Shown here: positions 23,291 to 33,745 of the stretch, piece after piece
Position numbering within the stretch: the first letter of the stretch is position 1
Layout: each line of letters starts with the position of its first letter
NCBI GenBank assembly: GCA_043228905.1
Contig: JBHGNT010000001.1
Coordinates: forward strand, 27,032,001-27,096,000
Source of the DNA: Azolla caroliniana
Lineage: Eukaryota > Polypodiophyta
Direction: 5' to 3'
Length of the DNA: 64,000 nt
The notes under the pieces: generated by a model
The model's database searches: none
Seen by the model: the letters and a program-made list of their open reading frames with translations, nothing else
What the model was told of the DNA's origin: nothing
Translations under genes and position numbers: made by a program

Positions 23291-24331
23291 TACGGGTTTG
23301 ACGACTCGCTTCGGCTGTCGAGGCGGGACTTCATGGCGTGGGTGGAAAGCCCCGGAAAGGGGAGGAACACGTCGGCGCTCCTCCAGGAGTTCGAAAAACG
23401 GTTCGCGAGGCTGTCGACGTTGGACCGGACCGTGCTCGAAACGAGTCGAGTACTACTATTTGTCAAGTCGGTGGACGCGCTCAACAGGGAAAAGGTGGGT
23501 CCCCTATTGGAAACGGATGAAGGGCTCACAACAGACTGGGCCGCGGTAAAATGAGTCTGCAGCCGTTTCGACAAACGGCGCGATTGGAGCAACAGAAGCT
23601 CGTCGGGGTCAGGGCCGGTCCCAGGGAGGAGGCTCGAGGAGTCGGTATCGGTGCCAGCCGGTAGGAAAGAAGAAACCGGAATCGGGCTAGAGTCGGGGTC
23701 GACATCGAATGACGTGGTCAGAGGCCCATCCGGAGGAGCGGCTCTGGAGGAGCTGACACAGATGGTGCACGACCTGCAGATCGCACAGGCCCGGAGAGAC
23801 AGTGGAGAACAACCTCGCGACCGGAGGCCGCCGGCTGGGCAGCGGTGCATGTGGTGTGACGTGATCGGTCACATTTGGAAGGATTGCGCGGATTTTGCCG
23901 ACGCACTCAGGACCAACGTGGTGTACCTCTGGAATGGGCGGGTGCACGCGAGCGAGACCCTGAGAGCCCTAGAACTAAATACGGGTCGCGACGGAATGAA
24001 GAGGTTGATGGAAGAGGCCGCGGCACGGCACGTTGAAGCCGTTAACTACACAATGTCGGCGGGAATTCGGGTCGGGGGCGACGAGTCCCGAAAGGTGAAG
24101 GACTCCGGATTCTGGCCGCTAGTGCTAGAAGGCTTCTCCGGAGTTCGGCTGAAGAAGGAAGAGGCGGACCGCGCGGAACAACGGGTCCAGGAGGTCACCG
24201 GATGGGACGATCCGGTCGAAGAGAAAACGGGCTTCGTAGAAGCCGCTTGCCAGAACTACGAGGTTCTGGTGGAAGACAAACGGGCAGGAAAGGCCCGGGG
24301 GGGGGGGGGGGGGTCCCCCGCAGAGGTATGA
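23291..24331 (+). pseudogene. gypsy C gag, N-terminally truncated
   Basis: Frame reading DFMAWVESPGKGRNTSALLQ, EKRFARLSTLDRTVLE, with one TGA (23552-23554), then the charged region and a CCHC knuckle CMWCDVIGHIWKDC (C-x2-C-x4-H-x4-C). This is a capsid/nucleocapsid-type gag of a Metaviridae element. The N-terminus is missing because of the 5' replacement. The frame is lost at a run of 17 G (24297-24313); across the run it continues as PPQRYETRFEP into the protease region, so one indel in the G run separates gag from pro. Confidence 0.85.
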
Positions 24332-24407
24332 GACCCGGTTCGAACCGAAACCGACCAGTGCCGGCAACCTAGGCGCGCCGGACGGAAAGAAGCCGGCGGG
24401 GTTTCGG

Positions 24408-25124
24408 TTGAGCACCGAAATCAAGAGAGCAACGGACCTACGGAAGGTCCTTGAAGAGCGGATCCTCGACAGTAAAGTGGAGCTGTTGTTGCGGGAGGTG
24501 CTGGGAATCGCCAAGAGGGAGTTCCACGACTCCATCGTAGACTTGGTGAAATGGAAGAGGCTCTCCACGGAGCCAGAACCGGAGAAGCCGGTGGAGGTGC
24601 GGACTACGCACTTAGAAGACGTGGCCCTAGAAGACGAGTTGGCGGAAAGCCACTACGTGAAGCCGCATTGGGCCAGGGCAACTACGGAAACCCCTGTGCG
24701 GATCGGCGACGTTCCGGAACCGGTGGTGGCCTTGGTAGGCCATGGATCCGAAATCAGCCTGATGTCCATGGATTTCTACAAGAAGGGTAAATGGCCGATC
24801 AACACCAAGCACGAGTGGAAGATACACGCGGCGACGCGTGCTACGGAGGAGTTGCATGGTGCGTGCCCGAATATACACGTAAAGGTCGTTGACGTCGAGA
24901 TAGATCAACATTTCTTCGTGCAGGAAACATCCTCGCACCCGGTGATTCTCGACGAACCATACATTACGGCAACACGCATGGAGATGAAGGTGCTGGACAA
25001 CGGTTCGGCGTACGCGCGCATCAAGAGCCAGGACGGTGGGCATTCCGTCCAATTCATGACCGTACGACTGAACCATGAGAGGAATCGTGAGACCCTCAAC
25101 GGCGGCGACCGAGGGGATTTTTAG
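24408..25124 (+). pseudogene. gypsy C protease region
   Basis: Continues the gag-pro frame after the G17 run. The retropepsin-like part reads VGHGSEISLMSMDFYKKG, then WKIHAATRATEELHGACP, FFVQETSSHPVILDEPYITA. The expected active-site Asp before H/S/T-G is Gly (VGHGSE), so proteolytic activity is unlikely. A stop follows NGGDRGDF. Assignment rests on the fold-type words and on position between gag and RT. Confidence 0.78.
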
Positions 25125-25138
25125 AGAGGGCTATCAAG

Positions 25139-25606
25139 GTGTGGGGCCGCGGTAGTCCGGACGTACCAGAAGAACCCCACACATGTACAGTAGGTAGGAA
25201 GTTTTGGTTCTCCGAAAACGGAGGTTGTACTATAGCCAACGTCAACGGCTGGGAAAGGAAGCGAGCGAAGGAGTGGCTCAGGAGATGCAGAATCCTCTCC
25301 CTCGACGAAGAGATCAACAGAGTTGTGGAGGCGGTCTCTTTTGACGACACCTTGGGCGAGTTGCGAAAGGTGATCGGTGAAGACCTTAGAGAAGACTGGA
25401 CCGTTCCGGTAGGATCGATGGGAATGTACGAAGTCATCGCGGACTTCGGGGAAAGGATCGGGTCGAATCGGACGGCCCGCATGGATACAAAGTACAAGAC
25501 TGTTGACCGGAAGGTGAGGCCAGTCGCGGCACCCTTGGCAGAGGGCAACGAGGAGCGGGTAAAAGGGGTCGGGTCGGACCCAAGTTTACGAATCCGGCTG
25601 GCATAG
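25139..25606 (+). pseudogene. gypsy C pro-RT spacer region
   Basis: Open frame of 155 codons (VPEEPHTCTVGRKFW, ENGGCTIANVNGWERKRAKE, DLREDWTVPVG) between protease and RT. No catalytic motif recognised. It ends in a frameshift just before the RT frame that starts near 25684. Confidence 0.6.
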
Positions 25607-25683
25607 GGCACTGGTTCACCGACATAACGCTACGGGAGGTCAAGGTCGGTGGGGGTGGCTTCCTACTGCCGGCGGAGGAGGAC

Positions 25684-27547
25684 ATGTTTCGGAGAATGCT
25701 CGGAAGGCATGGGAAAGCCTTCGCGTTCTCGCCAGAGGAGATCAGGTGCGTGGACCCAACAATCGTCGAACCGATGGTGATCTTCACAGTACCGCATGTA
25801 CCGTGGAATCTCAAACCGATTCCGGTGCCGAGAGCTCACATCCCGAAGTTGATGGAGCTTCTGAAGCAGAAGGTGGAGATGGGTATCCTCGAACCGTCGA
25901 GTGCCTCGTACTCTAATCGGTGGTTTACGGTGCCGAAGAAGAACGGCACGCTACGCTTCATTCAGGACCTGCAACCGGTCAACAGGGTGACCATCCGTAA
26001 TGCAGGAATCAGACCGACCATAGACGGTCAATCTATTCGGTCGGTGACTTATACTCGGGGTACGACCAGTTCCAGCCGTGGAGAGCAGGGATATCATGAC
26101 GATGTGAACTCCTCTCGGCCTGGTACGAATGTGTACCCTACCACAAGGAGGGACAAATTCGGTGGCGCATATGGTGAACGCAATGAACAAGGTGCTCAGG
26201 GACTGCATCCCGGACATCACCATGCCATTATTGGATGACATCCCGATAAAGGGGTGTCCGGTGGAAGATGCGGACGAGACTGTCGGGACGGACGGATGCC
26301 AGAGGTTCGTCGTGAACCACATCAACGACTGCGAGAAGGTGTTGCAGAGGCTCGAAAACGCACGACTCACCTTTTCCGGAGAAAAATCTGCGTTCAGGTA
26401 GTCGGAGATCCTGGTGGTCAGACACCTATGAGGGCCTTACGGCAGGAAACCGTCTCCAGCAAAGGTAGAGGCCATCTCCGCAATGAGGAACGATTGCGGG
26501 TCGGTTACGGAGGTCCGTAGATTCTTGGGTGCATGCGCGTTCTACCACATCTGGATCCCGCACTACGCACATGTCGCGGAACCCCTCTACAAACTATTGA
26601 AAAAGGGGCATAGCTTTGAGTGGAGGACGGAGCACACAGAGTCGGTACGGAGACTAAAGGAGGCGCTTACGGTAGCACCAGCTTTCCGAAAAGCGGTTTA
26701 TGGCAAGGATGTCCCCATTTGCGTGACGATGGACATGAGCCCGATTGGGATCGGGTGGGTAATCAGTCAGGAGGACAAGGACGACGTACGGTTCCCGATC
26801 CGGTTCGAGGCGAAGGTATTGAGCGAGCGGCAGCGAGGATACACCCAAGTTAAGCGCGAGCTTTGGGATATCGTTTTGGCAGTCAAGGCCGACAAGGACT
26901 ATCTGATCGGGACGGAGGTGATCATCGAGACGGACTGCCTGCCGATACTCAGCATGGTTTCCGGATGCACGACGCCGGACCTAGCAATGCTCCGGTGGAT
27001 AGCGTATGTTAAGTTCCTGAACCCGGAGATATGGCACATATCCGGAAAAGATAACGCCATGGCCGACATGCTTTCGAGAGCGAGGTTCAACGATGAAGAC
27101 GACATGGTTTCAGATGACGAAGAAGTCGGCGAGGACTTCTTATGGTCGGCGAACGTAACGACGAGGAAAGGGGACACTCCGGCGCTTAACGAATTTGACG
27201 AAAGAAGGTACGACGGGGAGTGGCTCCAAATCGGGAGGTTCCTACGGGCGATGACGCCGGATGTAGCGTGGACGAGAGAAGAGGTGAGCCGGGTACGGAA
27301 GAAGGCGTACCAATTCTTCCTACGAGACGGGTGTATATGGAGGCACCCAAAGAAGAAAAATGGCATTCTGCTCCGAGTAGTGGCAAGGAAAGAAGAACAA
27401 GGGGAACTACTAGTGGCATTTCACGAGAGTCCCTGGGCTGGGCACCGCGGAACGTGGGCCACATTCGAGAAGCTGAAGGAGAAGTACTGGTGGCCGGGGC
27501 TGTACCAGGACGTGCATCGGTTTGTAACGACTTGCGAAAGCTGTTAG
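25684..27547 (+). pseudogene. gypsy C reverse transcriptase, RNase H and integrase zinc domain
   Basis: RT begins VPHVPWNLKPIPVPRAH, RWFTVPKKNGTLRFIQDLQPVN. A frameshift near 26030 breaks the GDLYSGYDQFQ block, then LPQGGTNSV and the catalytic MPLLDDIPIKG (LLDD near 26227-26238). A TAG at about 26399 is followed by RFLGACAFYHIWIPHYA. RNase H has VTMDMSPIGIGWVI and ETDCLP, with GKDNAMADMLSR. The last block is an HHCC zinc motif, HESPWAGHRG...CESC, ending in TAG at 27545-27547. At least two frameshifts and two stops are present. Confidence 0.88.
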
Positions 27548-28245
27548 ATGCACTCCGGGTTCGACATCGGGACGAGCTACACCCGACCTACCTGCCTACG
27601 GTCCATTTCAAGTGGGTGGTAGACTTGGTGACGATGCCGATAGGAGTAGGACAGATGCGATACCTGGTTCTTGCGCGAGAAGACTTAACGAACCAGGTGG
27701 AAGGCCGTGCACTGCAGAACAAGACAACCGCGGCGGTATGCCGGTTCCTGATCGAAGAGGTAGTGTGTCGATACGGGTGCGTCGGGAGGATCGTGGTGGA
27801 CCGGGGAGAGCTGGATGCGAGGGAGGCTGAGGAGTTGTTCGACCGGCTAGGGGTCAAACTCTCCCTCACTACGGCATACAATCCGGAGGCGAACGGAAAG
27901 GTAGAACGTGGGCATGGGTCGATCGTAAAGGCGTTGGTGCGTGCATGCGGAGGGCAGGTCGGGAATTGGCCGCGACTCCTTCCTTACGCACTATGGGTGG
28001 ACCGAACTACGCACAGTTCGGTAACAGGGTTTATGCCGACCAAGCTGATGTATGGACAGAAGCCGATCATGCCGGTGGAACGGACGGTTTCTTCGTGGGC
28101 GGCGGTAGATTGGAAGGACAAGATGAGTCGGGAGGAGTTGTTGGCGGCGCAGATTCGGCAACTCGAGCGGAGGCCGGAGGACATGAAACGGGCAAAGGAG
28201 AAGCAGCGGGCGGCAAGGGAACGGAACAAGACCCGGTTCAACTAG
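27548..28245 (+). pseudogene. gypsy C integrase core
   Basis: Frame continuing from the zinc motif after a stop/frameshift: FKWVVDLVTMPIG (first Asp), RIVVDRGELDAREAEELF (second Asp), NPEANGKVERGHG (Glu), so the D,D-35-E triad is retained with the usual spacing. It continues PRLLPYALWVDRTTHSSVTG, PTKLMYGQKP and a charged helix to a TAG at 28243-28245, in-frame with the next segment. Confidence 0.88.
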
Positions 28246-28563
28246 ACGCACCGGTTGCGACCAAAGAAAATCGAGGAAGGCGATTGGGTTTTGGTGTACG
28301 ACAACAACCTCGACAATCAGCACAAGGCGTTGCAAAAGTTCGCGAGGAGATGGTTCGGGCCCTACACGGTGACGAGCGCGAACGACAACGGCACGTACCA
28401 CCTCGCGGAACTTGACGGGACACGACTAGCAGTACCGGTGGCCGGGAAGCGGATCAAAGCGTACAAGAAGCGGTTCAAGGATGAGCCGGACCCAGAGGGC
28501 GCGGACGAGAGCGACGACGACGATCAGTTCAGGCCCGGCAAAGAATCGGAGAGCGCCGACTGA
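28246..28563 (+). pseudogene. gypsy C integrase C-terminal (GPY/F) domain
   Basis: Same frame as the integrase core after one stop: RPKKIEEGDWVLVYD, then KFARRWFGPYTVTSANDNG with the GPY/F motif, then an acidic tail ending in TGA at 28561-28563. No chromodomain is seen. It lies about 70 bp before the polypurine tract and 3' LTR. Confidence 0.88.
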
Positions 28564-28632
28564 AGCCGGTTTTCTTCGGTATCAACCCGTCTCTAGTGCA
28601 AGCCGGTGGATGTGCGGTTTGATGGGGGCGGA

Positions 28633-29301
28633 TGTCGTGAAGAAAACCGGCCATAGGCGGATTCGGGAAAAAAGGCGCATGAACCGGCTCTTACATGGAT
28701 GGACGCCTGACGTGATATTTTGATATTGATTCATAAATAGATCAACTGATGTAAATACTAAGTAGTGCACATTTATTAGGAGGAATTGTGCGTATCTCTG
28801 TCAGAAGGGACAGGGAATAAAGCGATTTGACTAGGGAAAAGGGCACCCTTTTTTTTGGGAACTATTTAAGGAGAGGAGAGAAGGAAGACCAAATATCGCG
28901 CGTTGGCAAAGACGAAGTGGGGCGGCAGAACCGAGTGCCGAGCACTCTCTTCTCCTCCTCCGGTCGTCGGTCTCTATGGGTGTCGAGAGTTCGCTGCCTC
29001 TACTTCATTGACAGCCCGTGTGCTTCAAGCAGAGGCTCTCCCCCTTTTGGTTCCTGGAGTTGTGTGTCAGTCCTCTGTGTGCGTGAGTAGGACCCGATGT
29101 CGGGCCCATCACCGGGTCGCCGGTTGTAACTGTTCGAGTTGTAAGCTATTGATTTTAGTAACTGGTTCTTGTTTTCTTGCTCTTAACTCTTCTCTGTGTA
29201 TCTCCCTCTCTCCCTCTCTCTCCCTCTCCATCTCTCTCTCCTTGGTCCAAGACCCCCGTGGTCCCGCCTCTTTCTACACGCACGCGCGTAGCAACGTGGC
29301 A
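28633..29301 (+). repeat. 3' LTR of gypsy C
   Basis: 669 bp, TGTCGTGAAG...GTGGCA, preceded by polypurine TGATGGGGGCGGA and followed by copia B gag. Its last part (GTCCAAGACCCCCGTGGTCC, ACGCACGCGCGTA) is shared with the LTR of element E. Confidence 0.93.
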
Positions 29302-29945
29302 CCGCCCGAAAGATTCAACTCCGACAAGAGTTGAACAACATTCGGCAAAAAGACATGTTCGTGTCGGACTACACCGCCAAGATCAAGAGCATTTCCAACT
29401 CGCTTGACTCCATCAAAATAAACGTCGACGAAGACGAGATGGTTCAAGTATGCTTGGACGGCCTCTCACAACGATTCGACTCGTTGAGGACGGCAATCTT
29501 GGCGAGGGAAAACCCTCCCTCGTTCTTCGACCTTCAATCAATGCTAATGGTTGAAGAGAACCACGTCCAAACCAAAACCAAGACATCGGAAGGACAAATG
29601 TTCTTCTCGAATTCGGATGGTGGCCGAGGACGAGGTTACAACGGTAAAAGAGGTCAATTTGACCCATCACACGAAGGGAAATCAAACCTTCACGGAAGCC
29701 ATTGAGGAACCTTCGTAAGAACGGGGAGCTTCCACGCCGAACATGGTCGGCAAACGAGGCCCACAACTTGCAATTATTGCGGCAAAGTCGGCCACTACAA
29801 GGCGGAGTGTCAGAAAAAGAGAAGTGAGTCGGCTTCAACAAGTCGACAACTCACAAACTACACATCGAATTCCACCTATGACGATCATAGTGAAATTTTT
29901 ACAAATTACGCCCCAAATTCCGACTACGGCGACCGTGGCGGAATG
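29302..29945 (+). pseudogene. copia B gag, C-terminal part with zinc knuckle
   Basis: Resumes the interrupted gag: ARKIQLRQELNNIRQKDM, DEDEMVQVCLDGLSQRFDSL, ENPPSFFDLQSMLMVEENH. After frameshifts near 29700 and 29790 the CCHC knuckle CNYCGKVGHYKAEC can be read, with the motif complete. Gag would package RNA; here it is broken. Confidence 0.88.
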
Positions 29946-31670
29946 TTCGTAATGAGGCATAGAGCGAACTCTATGATGGCCTCCAACTCGGAAGACGTGT
30001 AGTTCGTCAATTCCAGCGTCTCACATCACATGACATCTCACGAAGAGTGGTTTCGTGATTTACGAACACCTGATCGACCCGGCTTCATAGAGACCGGAGA
30101 CGACACCACACACCCCATACGGCACATTGGCAATGTCCCATTTGGGAAAGAAGGTGAGCAAACTTGCATCAAGAATGTCTTGCACGTGCCCACATTAACA
30201 AAGAATTTGGTCTCGGTCAGCCAAATCGTGGAGCAAGGCATGCAAGTCCACTTCAACAACGAAGGTTGTTTCATTGAGAAAGGGGTGGACTCATAGCAAA
30301 GGGGCGGAGAGACAGCCGAATGTTCATCCTTGATTCGAACGAGGTGAAATTGGCAATGTACGCCAAAGGTCTCAAAATCGAGACAAGCATCGAGTTGTGG
30401 CAAAAGAGAATCGGCCAGATAAACCTCCAACGGCTTCGAAGCGTGTCAACTTGGCTAACAACATCGATTCCCATTCCCGAAGGAGAGCTCCGCAAGCGAA
30501 GGCCTCCTCGAAATCATACACTCGGATGTATGGGGATTGGCTCAAATGCCGACGATCGGCGGATGCCGATACTATGTAACCTTCATCGATGACTACTCGC
30601 GCTACATGTGGATCTACCTGATGAAGAAGAAGAGCGAAGTGTTCTCCCACTTCCAAAAGCTCAAGGGGCAAGTCAAAAAAGAAACCGGTCGGCACATTTG
30701 ATGCCTACGATCGGATGGAGGCAAGGAGTACTTCTCCGATGAGTTCACCTCCTACCTCCAAAGTGAAGGCATTCGGAGAGAATTCTCGTGCTGACACACA
30801 CCCCAACAAAATGGAGTCGCCAAAAGGAAAAATCGGCAAATACTCGAGGTAGCACGCGCCATGATGCATGAGAAGCACATGCCGAACTTCTATTGGGCCG
30901 AAGCGGCATCCACGGCCGTCTATCTCATGAACCGGTGCACCACCAATGGAGTGCATGAGCTAACTCCATACGAGCTCCTCATCAGAAGGAAGTTGATCTT
31001 GTCACACCTCATGGTGTTCGAAAGCATTGCGAATGTACGCATCCCGAACGAACAACGACAGAAGCCCAACACGAAGTCGGAGGAATGTATCCTCATAGGA
31101 TACTCATCCAAGAAGAAGGTATACAAGTGCTACAACCCTTCTACCCGAGCGGTTCGAGTAAGTCGAGACGTAGTCTTCGACGAGTCCGCATCCTGGTACG
31201 CACTAGAGACAACTACGACTCCGACTCCGCTCGACCCAGAATCCGCCGAACAAGAGGTAGAAGATGGAGATCGCTTCGAACACATGTTCGAAGAAAGTCC
31301 GATTACGGCAAGGCCTAGTGGGCCACAAGAGCCTCCAAGCGACCCAAGCACGTCGCAGCCAAGTACGAACTTGGACAAAGGGAAAGGTAAGATGCCCGAA
31401 TACGAAGTCGACCACCCCGACGACAATGATTTGGATGGATCGACTCCCTCACTAGACAATGAGTTCGGTGTACCTATCATGCAGATACCCGGAGTAAAGA
31501 AGGCACTCACATCGGTGAGCGAAAAACTTCGACGCTCATCTAGAGCCAAGAACCCCGTCACTCGACACGGCTACAACGAGTACATGGCCCATCACTATGC
31601 CTTTGCAATTAAGGTAGTGGTCGAACAAGAGCCCAAGAGCTCCACCGAAGCGGCGCGTAACCCATGATGG
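29946..31670 (+). pseudogene. copia B protease and integrase; RT/RNase H deleted
   Basis: The protease site reads FVNSSVSHHMTSHEEW where active relatives have VDSGAS; the catalytic Asp is Asn and the site follows a stop (about 29999). The pre-integrase block follows (NLVSVSQIVEQGMQV, MFILDSNEVKLAMY, ELWQKRIGQINLQRL), then frameshifted pieces of the zinc and core region (YVTFIDDYS and HTPQQNG equivalents near 30580-30810). The integrase C-terminus (NFYWAEAASTAVYLMNRCTT, HLMVFESIANVRIP) and an Asp/Pro/Ser-rich linker complete it, ending ARNP at 31665. The next sequence corresponds to the end of pol (LRPHTTSLRHRL), so the RT and RNase H segment has been cut out. Confidence 0.88.
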
Positions 31671-31850
31671 GTGGAAGTAGTCGACCTTCGCCCACACACT
31701 ACAAGCCTTCGTCACCGGCTTGAGGGGGAGGAACCGAGATTGCCACGGCAAGGAAAGTCGAAGGCCAGACGGAAGCCGCACAAAAGCCGACATCGGAAGC
31801 CGGACAACGCCGAAAACAACGACGGATGTCGGACGCCTCACACTTGAGCT

Positions 31851-31860
31851 TGAGGGGGCG
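31851..31860 (+). other. Polypurine tract of copia B
   Basis: TGAGGGGGCG immediately before the 3' LTR, the expected primer for plus-strand synthesis. Copia A has a decayed TGAGCGAGCG at the same place. Confidence 0.8.
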
Positions 31861-32181
31861 TGTTGAGAGATCAAGCTCAACTTAGTTTAGTTAGTTAGTC
31901 AACTATGTAACTTCGTAGTTACCTCGATAGAATCTAGTTAGAAGTGTTGACTATAACGCCTTAAATATGACCTTGTACTTAAGTGGGATATTCTAGATCC
32001 TCCACTCCTAAGTACATTTAATATAGGACTTACACCTTAGTACCTATATTCTACTCACACATGTGTACCTTTGCACATGAGATGTATATATACCTCATTG
32101 TGGGTATTTTTGTATTTGATGATGATGATAATGCTAATTTAACATAATTACTCATCCCCCATCTTGTGTTGTTCATAAGTG

Positions 32182-32240
<59 letters not shown>
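31861..32240 (+). repeat. 3' LTR of copia B, left part
   Basis: TGTTGAGAGATCAAGCTCAAC... to the (CT)n tract at about 32184-32240, where LINE G2 starts. Closely matches 16349-16680. Confidence 0.92.
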
Positions 32241-32243
<3 letters not shown>

Positions 32244-33667
32244 TGAAAACACACAATTATATTAATAAATGTGTGTGAAAAACACTACTTACAATACGTG
32301 TGACAATGGAGTATGGTCACACACTAACCACACTACACTACATGGGTAGTGGAACATGCTGAATTGCCAATAGGCAAGACGAACACTCCACCAAGGAAAT
32401 AATTTCCACTTGTTCCAATAAAGAAAATTGCCACATTAGTACTCCCTTCAACTTTCATAGATATGCTTTCACTCCATGTCTACCATCGAATACGAAAGTG
32501 TTGCGCATGTTCCAATTATGACGCAATCCCCAATATCTCATAAATAGGAAAACAATCTCCATCTCTGATTTTGGGTCAGCATGTGTAAATTGTGCAAACA
32601 CCCATTGTCTAGGTGTCAAATAACTCCGTGATAAAACTTGCCAAATTTGAGAAATGTAACTCCAAATTTGGCAAGCAATTGGACATTGTATAAATCGATG
32701 AGTACTATCTTCTATCTGAACTGTGCAAAAGAAGCAGGTACCTGTTGCTAGTCCACGACGCTTTAAAGCTAATCCCAAAGGCAATCCTCCGATCAAAACT
32801 CTCCAAATGAATACCTTTGCAACAAGTGGCAATTTAGAATGCCAACTACGTTGTAAGATCTGCCACCACCCATGATCATATTTGTGTATTTTCCATTCTT
32901 CTTCAGCCTTAGATGATAACCATCCAAGAGACTCAACGGAACAATGATACAAAAGATTAGTAGTCACTTGTAACAATGGTGTTTGACCCCTTAAACTCCA
33001 ATCAATCCATGGTTGTTCTCCTGTTTGTAGAGGTAAGGGACCTTGCATCAATGCAATATTCTGTAGTTGTTGCCAAATAAACCCATAATTAGGCGGGATG
33101 CGTAATAATTGTCGTGCTTCAGTAAACTCCAAAATTCTTTGACATGGAACCTCAACTATATCTCCCACCTCTTTGACCCCCAAACGAAACAAACGATTAA
33201 ATTGAGAATGCAATCTCTCCTTTCCTGGCACCACATATCCTTGCCATCCTAAAACTACATCCACCTCATCCTCAGTGAAATCCGCATCCAATTCATGACT
33301 AATGAGATCATGCACAATACATCCAACCACATCATAAAACTCATGACGTGCTCTACTCACCTCATCTGTCATTAACAATTGTGGACCAATCAACTCTAAA
33401 AAGTAATGAAGACATATGTCAATTATTGTTGTAGGATCCACTATCAATTCATCCCCTTGCTTCACATGTACCACATTAGATCAAGCATAAGTAGGATGTA
33501 ATGCTTGGAAAAACAAATGAGATTGACATTGATTATCAATGAGTCCTTCCCTGAGTTGTCGCATCTTAGCATAACGATAACTTTGGCATTGCAACTGAGA
33601 AATAATAACATGCAATTGACTCTGAATATCCAAAAGCTCCTCATATAATGGTGTATGTATCAATAAT

Positions 33668-33669
<2 letters not shown>
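32241..33669 (-). mobile_element. LINE G2: non-autonomous L1-like element lacking the RT core
   Basis: Minus-strand element with (CT)n on both sides (to 32240 and from 33670). Sense-strand order: a linker region normally between endonuclease and RT, an open join to the region downstream of RT, a Cys/His zinc region, then a 3'UTR ending TTGTGTGTTTTCACCA next to (GA)n. The RT palm and the endonuclease are both absent. It has no poly(A) tail. A shorter relative sits at 1141-1313. Confidence 0.82.
32455..33663 (-). pseudogene. LINE G2 ORF: endonuclease-RT linker joined to zinc-binding C-terminus
   Basis: Reading starts at 33663 (PLYEELLDIQSQLHV, KMRQLREGLIDNQCQ), has one TGA, then runs open for 339 codons from 33474 to 32455. 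The first part (YFLELIGPQLLM, DFTEDEVDVVLG) is the stretch that precedes RT in L1-type ORF2. It passes straight to GKERLHSQFNRLFRLGV, which in G1 lies downstream of RT. The zinc region reads AKVFIWRVLIGGLPLG, GTCFFCTVQIEDSTHRFIQCP, a C-x2-C-x8-H-x4-C cluster. The stop at 32455 falls where G1 continues KLKGLLLWQL. The clean joint and long open frame suggest that a deleted form was copied rather than decaying in place. Confidence 0.8.

Positions 33670-33742
<73 letters not shown>
33670..33742. repeat. (CT)n microsatellite between LINEs G2 and G1
   Basis: About 73 bp of uninterrupted CT, the longest tract in the window, separating two LINE insertions. It is the remains of the CT tract of copia B's 3' LTR. 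Confidence 0.95.

Positions 33743-33745
<3 letters not shown>

Larger units (their letters stand above)
22522..29301 (+). mobile_element. Ty3/gypsy element C, inserted in copia B gag
   Basis: LTRs start TGTCGTGAAG: the 5' LTR is 22522-23204 and the 3' LTR is 28633-29301. A purine-rich tract TGATGGGGGCGGA precedes the 3' LTR. The host flanks are (A)CCGT on the left and CCGC on the right, a 4-5-bp duplication with one mismatch; joining them restores the copia gag frame (ANTT-ARKIQL). Gene order is gag, protease, RT, RNase H, integrase, as in Metaviridae. Internal DNA is GC- and CpG-rich, unlike its AT-rich host. The 5' end of the internal region (primer site and gag N-terminus) has been replaced by 86 bp of copia B gag. 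Several stops and frameshifts make it inactive. Confidence 0.92.

Noticed and set aside
24408-28563. Gypsy C as an intact, active element
   Set aside because: It lacks its primer site and gag start, has several stops and frameshifts, and the protease active-site Asp is replaced by Gly.
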